A stretch of DNA of 37,884 nucleotides from an uncultured Nitrospira sp. (GCA_902500695.1 CABVRQ010000010.1:37183-75066), one strand, 5' to 3'. Shown: positions 15,696 to 24,703, numbered from the stretch's first letter. Program-made: numbers and translations. Notes: generated from the sequence alone by a model not told the origin.

Positions 15696-17010
15696 GCAAA
15701 ATTGGGAGAAACTCCAGAATCTTTTAACAGAGAAACCCTCCCCAGAAATAGCCGAAATGCTCTCAACCATGAGGAAAACCCATCGCGTCCTTCTCTACCA
15801 TGCCTTGCCTTTTCCCCAATCGTTTGAAGTGTTTTCCTACCTAGAGCCGGACATTCAGGATTCCCTATTAACGGAGTTAACCGATCAAGAAGCGCGAGAA
15901 CTCTTAGCGAAGCTACGCCCGGATGATCGTACCGTCTTGCTCGAGGATCTGCCTCGTCAGACCACCATGAGACTGCTGAGTCTTCTCAGCCCTCCTGATC
16001 TGATCGAAGCAAGAAAACTTCTTGGATACCCTGAAGAAAGCGTCGGGCGACTCATGACCCCTGACTTTGTCTCCGTCCTCCCGAGCTGGACAATCGAACG
16101 GGCCTTCCAACATATTCGACGAAAAGGAAGAGAAGCGGAAACGATTGGCATCATTTACGTGACCGATGCCCAAGAGAAACTGTTAAATGCATTGGGATTG
16201 GAGCGATTAGTGTTGGCGGCTCCCTCAGCCACCATTGAAAGCATTATGGATCATTCCTTTGTGTCCCTGACTCCGGAAGAGGATCGGGAAGAAGCCGTGA
16301 GAACCATGCAAAAGTACGACCTGTTTGCGTTGCCGGTTGTCGACACCAATGGGGTACTCCTTGGCATTGTCACAGCCGACGATGTCTTTGATGTGGCAAC
16401 GGAAGAAGCGACCGAGGACATTCAGAAAGGGGCGGCGGTTGAACCACTCAAGATGAGCTACCGTGAGGCGAGTGTCTGGGGTCTGTATCAGAAACGGATT
16501 CCCTGGCTCATCGGACTGGTTGTGGTGAATCTGGGCGCATCGGTGGTGCTTGCCGCGTATGAAGAAATATTAGCCTCGGCCATAGCCCTCGTCTTTTTTA
16601 TCCCATTGTTAATGGCCAGCGGCGGGAATACCGGAACTCAAGCCGCCACACTAATGGTACGCGCCTTGGCCACTGAAGATGTCAAAGGTAGCCAATGGAT
16701 CAAGGTTTTGGGTAAAGAAGTCGGCGTGGGAAGTCTGTTGGGCATCACCATGGGAATGGGGGTGGGCATCATCGGCTTTGGCCGAAGCGATTGGAGTATT
16801 GGACTCGCTGTCGGATTAGCCACGACGGCTTTTGTCCTCGTTTCCAATCTGATTGGGGTCTTGTTTCCTGTCGCGTTGAATTTTTTTCGAATCGATCCTG
16901 CCGTCGCAAGTAGCCCCATGGTCACTTCGACTGCCGACGTGACAAGCCTTCTTCTCTACTTTTCCATTGCTACGGTTATTATTGGCGGCGGCACAGGATG
17001 GTGGATGTAA
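15661..17010 (+). CDS. mgtE: Magnesium transporter MgtE
   Basis: The 449-residue protein has the complete MgtE layout: an N-terminal helical domain (about 1-130), a CBS pair (about 135-255) that senses cytosolic magnesium, and five membrane helices. Family signatures include SVGRLMTPDFVSV at the start of the CBS region, MASGGNTGTQAATLMVRAL in the channel domain, and DPAVASSPMVTSTADVTS near the last helices. The conserved channel aspartate lies in the last of these. AAGGAGATC eight bases upstream supports ATG 15661. It imports magnesium down the membrane potential and closes when internal magnesium is high. A small open frame overlaps its start. Confidence 0.95.
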   Translation: MADTRMESLFNEQNWEKLQNLLTEKPSPEIAEMLSTMRKTHRVLLYHALPFPQSFEVFSYLEPDIQDSLLTELTDQEARELLAKLRPDDRTVLLEDLPRQTTMRLLSLLSPPDLIEARKLLGYPEESVGRLMTPDFVSVLPSWTIERAFQHIRRKGREAETIGIIYVTDAQEKLLNALGLERLVLAAPSATIESIMDHSFVSLTPEEDREEAVRTMQKYDLFALPVVDTNGVLLGIVTADDVFDVATEEATEDIQKGAAVEPLKMSYREASVWGLYQKRIPWLIGLVVVNLGASVVLAAYEEILASAIALVFFIPLLMASGGNTGTQAATLMVRALATEDVKGSQWIKVLGKEVGVGSLLGITMGMGVGIIGFGRSDWSIGLAVGLATTAFVLVSNLIGVLFPVALNFFRIDPAVASSPMVTSTADVTSLLLYFSIATVIIGGGTGWWM

Positions 17011-17521
17011 GAAGAGAGACTTTCCCTCCATGGGTATTTTGAAAAGAATTGCCCTCTTCCCCACATGGACGAAGACAGGATCGAACTTTCTCCTCTCACT
17101 AAAATTCTTGCCTGGATTTTCCCTACTTATTTGACCAGCCTTTAATGGAGCAGCACCATTCAACATTCCTTTAGTGATCCAGGCGACACACATGACAACC
17201 TGACTATCTGGAAATGATCTGTTATAGGTTAATACACCTTTTGTGTAATGGAGCCTGAGCGCGTTAGTCTGAATAATTCCGATATGGTGGTTGCCACATT
17301 CCGTGTTTTCCATTTTCGCCTATCCACCATCCATTACCTGCACAATGAGATTTTTTCAAATCATTCACGTGAGAAGGCCGGGATTTGTGAGTATCCCGGT
17401 TAAATAATAGGTCAAAGGTGTATGTTTTCCCTTTAAATTTATCTAAAATAGTGAGATTCATCTGACTTTTCCGTGGGTTCACGCTACTCTATCACTCCCC
17501 CTCTTGAACAGGAGGCAAGCG
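17011..17521. other. Gene-free gap between mgtE and the IS remnant
   Basis: No convincing coding sequence is present. The only structure noted is a perfect 7-bp stem, CCGGGAT and ATCCCGG at 17378-17399 with an 8-base loop, not followed by a T run. Recognisable IS ends were not found. Confidence 0.5.
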
Positions 17522-18169
17522 ATGGGAAGCAAAAAGCTGTACCGGCACTTGCTGAGGATCACCGAACCGCGGACAAAAAGGCGATGGCCAAAGAACACCG
17601 ATACATGATCGGGGTCTCCGATCTGGAGGAGACAGCGGTGGAATATTTTGGGGATGCGAGCAAGGAAGAAGGCCGGGCGACCTACTTTTACACCTTAGGG
17701 GAGGAACACTCTGCAGGGATTGAGGCGATCAGCCTGGACCTGTGCCCAGCCTTCATCAACGCCTGTCTGGCCCACATCCAGGGGTCAGCCAACAAAATGG
17801 TGTTTGACCGGTTCCACATTATGCCGCATGTCGATTGTGGGGTGGATCGGGTCCATAAACAGGAACACAAGGCGTTGACAGCACAGGGGAATGACACGCT
17901 AGCGGGGAGCAAATAGCTGTAGTGCCCATTTTAAACATCGCATGACCAATGCCCTGACGGAAGGGTTCAATTCCAAGATTGCCACGATACACAAACATGC
18001 CGGTGAAATCAGAAATCGTGACCATTTCAAGATCGCCGTCTATTTTCACTGCGGTGACCTTACCCCCTATCCGATTCACGTGGCCCATGCAAATAAACCA
18101 ATTATGATAATCTCTGCGTATGAATGGCTCAATGGAGATGCTCATCCGATAATTGCCTTGACATCATAA
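17522..18169 (+). pseudogene. Broken ISL3-family transposase
   Basis: A good ribosome site (AGGAGG at 17510-17515) precedes ATG 17522 and the start MGSKKLYRHLLRITEP, typical of ISL3 transposases. The frame then breaks. Catalytic-core pieces continue in the frame from GTG 17473 to 17916: DKKAMAKEHRYMIGVSDLE, an aspartate in ISLDLCPAFI, VFDRFHIMPHV, and the HKQEHKAL and DTLAGSK segments. After a second break the C-terminal part reads TNALTEGFNSKIATIHKHAG and YFHCGDLTPYP (17942-18169). The zinc-finger and HTH region after the first 16 residues and the segment after GSK are missing, so the gene has at least two deletions and is inactive. Its downstream end overlaps a good promoter pointing at cysD. 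Confidence 0.85.
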
Positions 18170-18186
18170 AGTTAAAGCTATAAATA
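18158..18186 (+). promoter_or_regulatory. Sigma-70 type promoter facing cysD, at the end of the IS remnant
   Basis: A perfect -35 box TTGACA (18158-18163) is followed by TATAAA at a 15-base spacing (18179-18184) or TAAATA at 17 bases (18181-18186). Transcription would start about 90 bases upstream of cysD. The -35 box lies inside the last codons of the transposase remnant, so the insertion may have supplied it. Confidence 0.45.
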
Positions 18187-18286
18187 ATGTGTTAGCACAA
18201 GCAGGTTCCCCCACCATCACGACAATCTTTTCCCCCTAGACGTAGCCTAATTTACTATTCTGGGGAGAAGGTTCTAATAAACTGAG

Positions 18287-19195
18287 ATGTCTGCTTCGCC
18301 GTTATCCCATTTACGCCAACTCGAGGCGGAAAGCCTACACATTTTCCGAGAGGTGGTGGCGGAATGTACAAAACCCGTCATGCTCTACTCAATTGGAAAG
18401 GATTCATCTGTCTTGCTGCATTTGGCTCGCAAGGCATTTTATCCCTCCCAATTGCCGTTTCCCCTTTTGCATGTGGACACGACCTGGAAATTTCGAGAAA
18501 TGATCGAGTTCCGCAACGAGATAGTGGCCAAACATAACCTGAACCTCATCGTCTATACGAATCAGACCGGCATTGAACAAGGGATCAATCCCTTTACCCA
18601 CGGATCTTCCCTTCATACTGAAATTATGAAAACGGAAGCCCTCAAGCAAGCCCTGAATAAATATCAATTCGATGTAGGATTTGGCGGAGCGAGGCGTGAC
18701 GAAGAAGCCTCTCGGGCTAAAGAACGCATTCTTTCCTTTCGCACGACCACCCATCGTTGGGACCCTAAAACCCAACGGCCTGAATTGTGGAATATTTTCA
18801 ATACACGAGTTCGGCCTGGGGAAAGTCTCAGGGCCTTTCCTTTATCCAATTGGACCGAACTCGATATCTGGCAATATATTTTGGTTGAAAACATTCCAAT
18901 TGTTCCTCTGTATTTGGCCAAAGCACGCCCTGTGGTCAAACGCCATGGAATGCTGCTGATGGTGGATGACGAGCGGTTTCCCCTTGAGCCGGACGAAAGA
19001 CCTCAGATGCGGACCGTACGGTTCCGCACGTTGGGCTGTTATCCCCTCACCGGCGCCATTGAATCGGTCGCCACGACACTGCCCGAAGTCCTTCGGGAAA
19101 TGTTAATGACCCGGACCTCTGAACGGAAGGGTCGACTCATTGATCATGATGAAGTGGGATCCATGGAGAAGAAAAAGCAAGAAGGATATTTTTAA
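18287..19195 (+). CDS. cysD: Sulfate adenylyltransferase small subunit CysD
   Basis: The 302-residue protein is the ATP pyrophosphatase subunit that, with CysN, makes adenosine 5'-phosphosulfate from sulfate and ATP. The PP-loop SIGKDSSVLLHLARKAF lies near residue 36, and the family segments GFGGARRDEEASRAKER and RFRTLGCYPLTGAI are present. The C-terminus RKGRLIDHDEVGSMEKKK is also typical. Its TAA overlaps the start of cysNC by one base (TAATG). The ribosome site is weak: GGGGAGAAGG lies about 17 bases upstream. No cysH or other assimilatory gene is beside it; the downstream genes are sulfotransferase-like. Confidence 0.96.
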   Translation: MSASPLSHLRQLEAESLHIFREVVAECTKPVMLYSIGKDSSVLLHLARKAFYPSQLPFPLLHVDTTWKFREMIEFRNEIVAKHNLNLIVYTNQTGIEQGINPFTHGSSLHTEIMKTEALKQALNKYQFDVGFGGARRDEEASRAKERILSFRTTTHRWDPKTQRPELWNIFNTRVRPGESLRAFPLSNWTELDIWQYILVENIPIVPLYLAKARPVVKRHGMLLMVDDERFPLEPDERPQMRTVRFRTLGCYPLTGAIESVATTLPEVLREMLMTRTSERKGRLIDHDEVGSMEKKKQEGYF

Positions 19196-21102
19196 TGACT
19201 GTAGTCTCCAAGCACATCCCCAATGACATTGCCATGTATCTCAAAAATCAGGAAGAAAAAAGCCTCTTACGCTTCATTACCTGCGGGAGTGTGGATGACG
19301 GGAAAAGCACGCTTATCGGCCGTTTATTGTGGGACTCAAAGCTAGTATTCGATGATCAGCTCGACACCTTACAAGCCGACAGCAACCGGATAGGCACACA
19401 GGGTGACGAGATTGATTTTGCTTTGCTGGTCGATGGGTTGCAATCCGAACGCGAGCAAGGTATTACCATTGACGTCGCCTATCGTTTTTTTTCCACCGAT
19501 ACACGCAAGTTCATTGTGGCTGACACTCCGGGTCACGAACAATACACCCGGAACATGGCTACGGGTGCCTCAACGGCCGATCTGGCTATCATCCTAATCG
19601 ATGCACGAAAAGGCGTTCTGACACAAACTCTGCGACACAGTTATCTTGTATCCCTATTGGGGATTAAAAAGATCATCCTGGCCATTAACAAAATGGATTT
19701 GGTGAATTTCGCTCAAACCACCTATACGGCCATCAAGGCCGACTATGGATTGTTGACCAAAAATCTGCCGTTCGACGAAGTGGTGAATATTCCGGTTTCA
19801 GCGCTCAAAGGAGACAATGTCTTCAATCGAAGTACCCACACTGATTGGTATCAGGGCCCAACCATCATGAGTCATTTAGAAACCGTGGACATCCAACAGG
19901 ACGCCATTCAGAAACCGTTCCGTATGCCCGTTCAGTGGGTCAATAGGCCGAATTTGAATTTTCGGGGGTTTGCGGGGACTATTGCCAGCGGATCAGTGCG
20001 TCCGGGCGATTTGCTTATTGCGCCGTCATCGGGACAGACGAGCAAAGTCGCAAAAATTGTTTCCTTTGACGGAGATTTGGATCATGCCCAAGCCGGTCAG
20101 GCAATCACCTTAACCTTCGAGGACGAAATAGACATCGGTCGAGGCGAACTCCTCAGTATTCCTCAGGCCCGTCCTACAACCGCCGACCAATTTGAAGCTA
20201 CAATCATCTGGATGCATGAGGACCAATTGTTGCCGGGCCGTAAATATCTATTGAAAGCCGGAACGCGGACAATCCCCGCGCAGGTGAGCGAGCTCAAATA
20301 TAAGATCAATGTCAACACGCTGGAACATTTGGCCACAAAAACCTTGAGGTTGAATGAGGTAGGAATCTGTAATGTATCCCTGGATTATGCCATTTCTTTT
20401 GATCCTTATCAGGAGAATCGTCAGACAGGCTCCTTTATTTTGATTGACCACTTTACCAACGCTACTCTTGCCGCAGGAATTATACATTTTGCCTTACGTC
20501 GGGCAGAAAATATTCATTGGCAATCCGTCGACATCCATAAAGATGTTCGTGCTACATTGAAAGGACAAAAGCCCTTCATTCTCTGGTTTACCGGCTTATC
20601 CGGGTCGGGAAAATCCAGCATTGCCAATCTCGTGGAAAAAAAGCTTCATAACCTGGGACGACATACCTATTTGCTGGATGGCGATAATGTTCGTCATGGG
20701 TTAAACCGGGACTTAGGGTTTACCGATGCCGATCGTGTTGAAAATATCCGGCGAGTGGCAGAAACAGCCAAATTAATGGTGGACGCCGGACTTATTGTCC
20801 TGGTCTCATTCATTTCGCCATTTCGGAGTGAACGGAAAATGGCACGCCAGTTGGTGGAGCAGGGAGAATTCCTGGAAGTCTTCATCGATACGCCATTGGA
20901 GATTTGTGAACAACGAGATGTGAAGGGGCTGTACAAAAAAGCCCGCGCGGGTCAACTCAAGAATTTCACAGGCATCGACTCCCCGTATGAACGACCGGAA
21001 AGCACCGAAATCAGGATTCAAGGTGAGATGCAGACCCCGGAAGAGGCTGCGCTCTGCATTGTGAGTACATTAAAAGATAAAGGTTTTATTACAGCTTGCT
21101 AA
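19195..21102 (+). CDS. cysNC: Bifunctional sulfate adenylyltransferase large subunit/APS kinase CysNC
   Basis: The 635-residue fusion has a CysN GTPase half and a CysC APS-kinase half. The GTPase half shows G1 GSVDDGKSTLIGRLL (about 32-46), G3 DTPGHEQYTRNMATGAS and G4 NKMD. Translation-factor-like beta domains extend to about residue 440. The kinase half has P-loop GLSGSGKSS (467-475), LLDGDNVRHGLN and the serine loop SFISPFRSE with Ser541. Together with CysD it drives sulfate to PAPS, the universal sulfate donor. One-base overlap with cysD shows a single operon. PAPS could feed the sulfotransferase at 23101. Confidence 0.96.
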   Translation: MTVVSKHIPNDIAMYLKNQEEKSLLRFITCGSVDDGKSTLIGRLLWDSKLVFDDQLDTLQADSNRIGTQGDEIDFALLVDGLQSEREQGITIDVAYRFFSTDTRKFIVADTPGHEQYTRNMATGASTADLAIILIDARKGVLTQTLRHSYLVSLLGIKKIILAINKMDLVNFAQTTYTAIKADYGLLTKNLPFDEVVNIPVSALKGDNVFNRSTHTDWYQGPTIMSHLETVDIQQDAIQKPFRMPVQWVNRPNLNFRGFAGTIASGSVRPGDLLIAPSSGQTSKVAKIVSFDGDLDHAQAGQAITLTFEDEIDIGRGELLSIPQARPTTADQFEATIIWMHEDQLLPGRKYLLKAGTRTIPAQVSELKYKINVNTLEHLATKTLRLNEVGICNVSLDYAISFDPYQENRQTGSFILIDHFTNATLAAGIIHFALRRAENIHWQSVDIHKDVRATLKGQKPFILWFTGLSGSGKSSIANLVEKKLHNLGRHTYLLDGDNVRHGLNRDLGFTDADRVENIRRVAETAKLMVDAGLIVLVSFISPFRSERKMARQLVEQGEFLEVFIDTPLEICEQRDVKGLYKKARAGQLKNFTGIDSPYERPESTEIRIQGEMQTPEEAALCIVSTLKDKGFITAC

Positions 21103-21150
21103 TACAACTCAAAAATTTTTCTACTAGAAATGCATTGAGGAGGTTTTCCT

Positions 21151-21333
21151 ATGAAAATTTTCTTCATCCTGAGAAAAGATAGGGACATTCCGTCACTATC
21201 GCTCCAGTACCTTTATAAACCGGATAGGCCAATTCATGAAGCAAAAGTTTGCACGAATCACATTTATCATCTCAATCATATTTTTAGTGACGTTGGGCAG
21301 TTTCACCTATGGGTTATTAGTTGGGGCTTATAA
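21151..21333 (+). CDS. Small ORF with strong ribosome site ahead of the arylsulfotransferase-like gene
   Basis: The 60-codon frame starts at ATG 21151 behind GAGGAGG, the strongest ribosome site in this area, yet encodes nothing recognisable. It runs 98 bases into the next gene in another frame. It may be a leader that couples translation, or the start of the downstream protein displaced by a frameshift. Its first codons ATGAAAATTTTC are identical to those of the small gene at 22522. Confidence 0.25.
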   Translation: MKIFFILRKDRDIPSLSLQYLYKPDRPIHEAKVCTNHIYHLNHIFSDVGQFHLWVISWGL

Positions 21334-22504
21334 CTTTTGGCCATTTCAATTTATTTCCCTTATGAAACAAGCTGTCGTATCCCTTTACCAAACAAAGACC
21401 ATTTCTCCGGTTAACCAGGTGGTAACTGCCCCGCCCTATGCCTCACGGGAACGAGTAAGGCATGTTCCAGAATTAAATATACCCGGCTTCCTGGCCATTA
21501 TGGGGTATGACCAAAATAAAGCTCAGAATGTGATTTGGCTTATCGATGAAAAAGGAATAGAACATCATGTATGGCCTATCAATTATGATCTTATTGACCC
21601 TGATGGACCTTCTCGTGGTTCAGATGGCCCGCATGGCCTTCAGGTCCTGAGGGACGGTTCTGTCATTCTCAATTTCGAAATGGGTGATGCCATGGCTCGC
21701 TTGGACGCATGCGGACAACCAATATGGATTAAAGAAGGGATCTATCATCATCAAATTGAATTGAACCAAAATGAAGAATTATGGACGTGGGAGGCAGACG
21801 ATAACCCTATAAGTCAATTTCAATATCTCATTAAAGTCGACTCGAAAACTGGTGAAACGATTCAACGGATAAGCTTAAAAGATGATGTGATTTTACCATC
21901 ACCGCAAAATGCGTTGGCGTTTTCCATTCCCCCAGGCTTTGAATTTAAACATTTTCAGGGGGAACCAAATACTCTGGATCAGGATATTTTTCACCCAAAT
22001 GATATTGAAGAATTAACAGCCGACATGGCTGTTCATTTTCCCCAATTTACTTCTGGTGACCTTTTAATAAGCTTACGTCATCTTGATTTAATAGCCGTAT
22101 TGGACCCCGTGACCCACAATGTTAAATGGGCAAAGAATGGGCCATGGCGGTTTCAGCATGATCCGGACTTTACTGAAGATGGAACCATCAGTGTCTATGA
22201 CAATAATAAAGGGCATCAATTTTCCAAAATCATGGAAGTGGATCCAATAACAGGAAAAACCTGGTATCGATTTCCGCAGGCGGAATTTGAATTCAATAAT
22301 AGCAGTATGGGAACCCATCAGCGACTTCCTCATGGAGGAGAATTAATTAGTGTTCCAATGGAAGGCCGGGTATTAGTGGTTAACCCCAATGGCAAAATGG
22401 CCTTTGAATTCAATAATATCATGTCAGAGGAATTTAATTCCGACGTTCAAAATGCCATGTGGTTGCCGAAGGATTTCTTTCATGTTCCACCCTCATGCCC
22501 ATAA
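21236..22504 (+). CDS. Membrane-anchored arylsulfotransferase-like protein (ASST family)
   Basis: The 422-residue protein has one N-terminal membrane helix (about residues 7-28) and a periplasmic beta-propeller-like domain. Typical ASST-family elements are visible: HGLQVLRDGSVIL, HPNDIEELTADMA, SGDLLISLRHLDLIAVLDPV, RFQHDPDFTEDGTISVYDN and THQRLPHGGELI. The repeated histidines at these places correspond to the active-site region of ASST enzymes, which move sulfate between phenolic compounds without PAPS. Its donor and acceptor are unknown. ATG 21236 has a modest GGATAGG site; an alternative frame with a better site starts at 21151. It lies between the PAPS-making genes and a PAPS-type sulfotransferase, which suggests a two-step sulfation route across the membrane. 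Confidence 0.8.
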   Translation: MKQKFARITFIISIIFLVTLGSFTYGLLVGAYNFWPFQFISLMKQAVVSLYQTKTISPVNQVVTAPPYASRERVRHVPELNIPGFLAIMGYDQNKAQNVIWLIDEKGIEHHVWPINYDLIDPDGPSRGSDGPHGLQVLRDGSVILNFEMGDAMARLDACGQPIWIKEGIYHHQIELNQNEELWTWEADDNPISQFQYLIKVDSKTGETIQRISLKDDVILPSPQNALAFSIPPGFEFKHFQGEPNTLDQDIFHPNDIEELTADMAVHFPQFTSGDLLISLRHLDLIAVLDPVTHNVKWAKNGPWRFQHDPDFTEDGTISVYDNNKGHQFSKIMEVDPITGKTWYRFPQAEFEFNNSSMGTHQRLPHGGELISVPMEGRVLVVNPNGKMAFEFNNIMSEEFNSDVQNAMWLPKDFFHVPPSCP

Positions 22505-22521
22505 AAAATGGAGTGAATATT

Positions 22522-22740
22522 ATGAAAATTTTCAATTTGATCATGGCCCTTGTGATACTTATTGCGCTCCCTTCCTACGGGGAAGCCTACGTTGGACCGG
22601 GACTAGGACTGGGAGTTGTTGGAGCCGTCATCGGGGTCATTGTCGCCATATTTCTCGCGTTCATTGGAATGTTATGGTACCCCATTAAGCGCTTCATCTT
22701 GAGAAATTCGTCACAAGGTAATGATGCCGATCAATCATGA
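22522..22740 (+). CDS. Small membrane protein with AYVGPG motif
   Basis: The 72-residue protein begins at ATG 22522; a longer in-frame start at 22459 lies inside the preceding gene and is unlikely. It has a hydrophobic N-terminus resembling a signal sequence (to about residue 20, ending SYGEA) and a glycine-rich segment AYVGPGLGLGVVGAVIGV. A second membrane helix and a basic tail follow. Small AYxGPG proteins of this build are known beside sulfotransferase and phosphatase-type genes but have no established function. Its stop overlaps the next ATG by four bases (ATGA). Confidence 0.75.
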   Translation: MKIFNLIMALVILIALPSYGEAYVGPGLGLGVVGAVIGVIVAIFLAFIGMLWYPIKRFILRNSSQGNDADQS

Positions 22741-23117
22741 TTTACATTTCACTGTTTATTTTATGTATCCTTGTGATCGAGGCATCTTATTGGCTGGGAA
22801 TCATGGGCCACATCCGTGCAATTATTGTCAATTCCAAAGCATCAATTGACTGTATTTTATCCAAAAATATAACCGATGCCGAGAAAGAAAAAACCGCCAG
22901 GACAAATTCTCTAGCTATCCTCAAGGACACGTTTCTTTTTGTCGCGAAATTCGGCATGGCTGCGAGCATAGCCTTTGCCATGTATGGTGTCCTTCATCAA
23001 TTCACAGACATTTCCCTGGATCAATTCGCAAGCCTTTTTTTTAGTTGGAGCGTGCTGGTCACCCTTTCAATTTTTTCCATTGTCTACATGAAAATCCGTT
23101 ATGGCCAATTTAAATAG
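22737..23117 (+). CDS. Three-helix membrane protein in the sulfation cassette
   Basis: The 126-residue protein has membrane helices at about residues 2-20, 66-88 and 97-117. A cytoplasmic stretch between the first two helices carries charged residues (DAEKEKTAR). It begins in the stop of the small gene before it (ATGA) and its own end overlaps the sulfotransferase start by 17 bases. This tight coupling implies a joint role, for example holding the sulfotransferase or its substrate at the membrane. No known domain was recognised. Confidence 0.75.
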   Translation: MIYISLFILCILVIEASYWLGIMGHIRAIIVNSKASIDCILSKNITDAEKEKTARTNSLAILKDTFLFVAKFGMAASIAFAMYGVLHQFTDISLDQFASLFFSWSVLVTLSIFSIVYMKIRYGQFK

Positions 23118-24186
23118 ATATAACGGGATTGAACGCCTGCTCCACCATCTCGCCTTCGATTATCCCTTCATCCAAAAAATATTGTGTGATTTAGAAACGG
23201 ATTTGTTTTCGGCTTCCCTGAAAAAGAAAACGGTTACGAAACCTGTTTTTGTGACAGGTCTTCCCCGCGCCGGAACAACCCTGCTTTTGGAGACAATTTA
23301 TAATACCGGGGAGTTCGCCACGTTTACCTATCGACAAATGCCTTTCATCCTGACTCCCCTGCTCTGGAATAGGATCTCCAGCCGGTTTCAACGCTTGGGC
23401 AACACGCTTGAACGCGCCCACGGAGACGGCGTTCTAATCTCTTTTGATAGTCCTGAGGCCTTCGAAGAAGTTATCTGGCTTGGATCATTAAAAGACAAAA
23501 TTGTCGGGAAGAATACCTTGCATCCTGTTTTACCAACAGACCTGACGGAAGAATTCAGGGAATCTTTCCGGCACATCATAAAGAAGCTGTTGGTCTTACA
23601 AGACAGCACGCACCAGGGTGAACATTCCCGGTATCTCTCAAAAAATAATGCCAACGTGTCGCGCCTCAAGGCTATAACTTCTATTTTTCCTGATGCCATC
23701 ATTCTTGTTCCCTTTCGGCACCCTTTAACTCACGTCAAATCATTAATGAATCAGCATCAGCGGTTTTCAGCCGAGCATAGTACTGATGCTTTTTCCAAAA
23801 AGTACATGGAGTGGATTGGTCATTACGAATTTGGTGCAAATATTCGTCCCATTGACTTTGATGGCCAAATCACACAAACATTACGCTTCAATTTTGAGGA
23901 TCCGAATTTTTGGCTTGCCTATTGGTCAAAGGCTTACCAACATTGTTTGGTAGAGGCCTCAGCGAATATGGTTTTCATTGATTTTGATTTCCTCTTGCAG
24001 GAAGGAGAACATGTTCTAAGAAAAATCGGCAAAACGATTGATATTTCAAATATTGAAACTTTGACAGAACACGCTGCAACCTTCCGGAATCCGAAAAGCT
24101 CCTCCATTGAGATAGGAGACCTATTGCCGGAAGTATGGAAAGAAGCGCAAATGGTACACGAACAACTGTGTCAACGGCGGTTATGA
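23101..24186 (+). CDS. PAPS-dependent sulfotransferase
   Basis: The 361-residue cytosolic protein shows the sulfotransferase P-loop-like 5'-phosphosulfate motif, FVTGLPRAGTT (50-60). The 3'-phosphate binding segment ILVPFRHPLTHVKSLMNQH comes about 150 residues later. It belongs to the Sulfotransfer_3-like group, which sulfates carbohydrates, lipids or other small molecules. Its acceptor is not evident. It overlaps the preceding membrane gene and ends the cassette that starts with PAPS synthesis. There is no nearby glycosyltransferase or polyketide cluster in the window to indicate what is sulfated. Confidence 0.85.
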   Translation: MANLNRYNGIERLLHHLAFDYPFIQKILCDLETDLFSASLKKKTVTKPVFVTGLPRAGTTLLLETIYNTGEFATFTYRQMPFILTPLLWNRISSRFQRLGNTLERAHGDGVLISFDSPEAFEEVIWLGSLKDKIVGKNTLHPVLPTDLTEEFRESFRHIIKKLLVLQDSTHQGEHSRYLSKNNANVSRLKAITSIFPDAIILVPFRHPLTHVKSLMNQHQRFSAEHSTDAFSKKYMEWIGHYEFGANIRPIDFDGQITQTLRFNFEDPNFWLAYWSKAYQHCLVEASANMVFIDFDFLLQEGEHVLRKIGKTIDISNIETLTEHAATFRNPKSSSIEIGDLLPEVWKEAQMVHEQLCQRRL

Positions 24187-24373
24187 ATAGTAAGAATTCT
24201 CTTCTTTCTGCTTCCACCCAAAAATTTTCCATGCTATTTCAGGGCAATATGGCAGGCTCGATATACGAATAACTGAATATTTACTCCTCCAGAGTTTGAA
24301 TAACCTCAGCATGAATATCTACATCTAACCTCCATTAGTGAATATTCAATGACGGGTTAACCGTCCATCTGCT

Positions 24374-24685
24374 ATGAAACTGCTCTACGTCTCTCAAAGC
24401 CTCATCGACGTCGAAACGCGCAAAGAACTGTTAGATCAGGCTCGGATACCGGCCACAATCAAGAATCAACGCTCGGCAATGCTGGGAGGGGAAGTGCCGT
24501 TTGTTGAAGTCTTCCCGGAACTGTGGGTGCTGAAGGACGAGGATTTTGACCGGGCCAACAGGTTACTTCAAGAGTGGGAAGAAGCTAAGCCTCTCGAAAC
24601 AACGAGATGGACCTGTTCCGGATGCGGGGAATGGCATCAAAAAGAATTCACCACATGCTGGAAATGCGGGCTGGAAAGACGGTAA
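24374..24685 (+). CDS. DUF2007-type protein with C-terminal zinc ribbon
   Basis: The 103-residue protein starts with a DUF2007 (putative signal-transducing protein) domain, including LLYVSQSLIDVETRKELL and the segment GGEVPFVEVFPELWVLKDED. It ends with a small zinc ribbon, WTCSGCGEWHQKEFTTCWKCG, whose two CxxC pairs could hold one zinc ion. DUF2007 proteins are small cytosolic proteins that resemble the ACT/GlnB-like fold, and their roles are poorly known. It stands alone, 187 bases after the sulfotransferase gene. Confidence 0.82.
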   Translation: MKLLYVSQSLIDVETRKELLDQARIPATIKNQRSAMLGGEVPFVEVFPELWVLKDEDFDRANRLLQEWEEAKPLETTRWTCSGCGEWHQKEFTTCWKCGLERR

Positions 24686-24703
24686 AAGAGTTCAGCCTGG
24701 TCT

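Noticed and set aside
17473..17916. Intact 147-residue gene starting at GTG 17473
   Set aside because: The similarity to ISL3 transposases begins well after this start, and the real transposase start with ribosome site is at 17522 in another frame; it is a fragment of a pseudogene.
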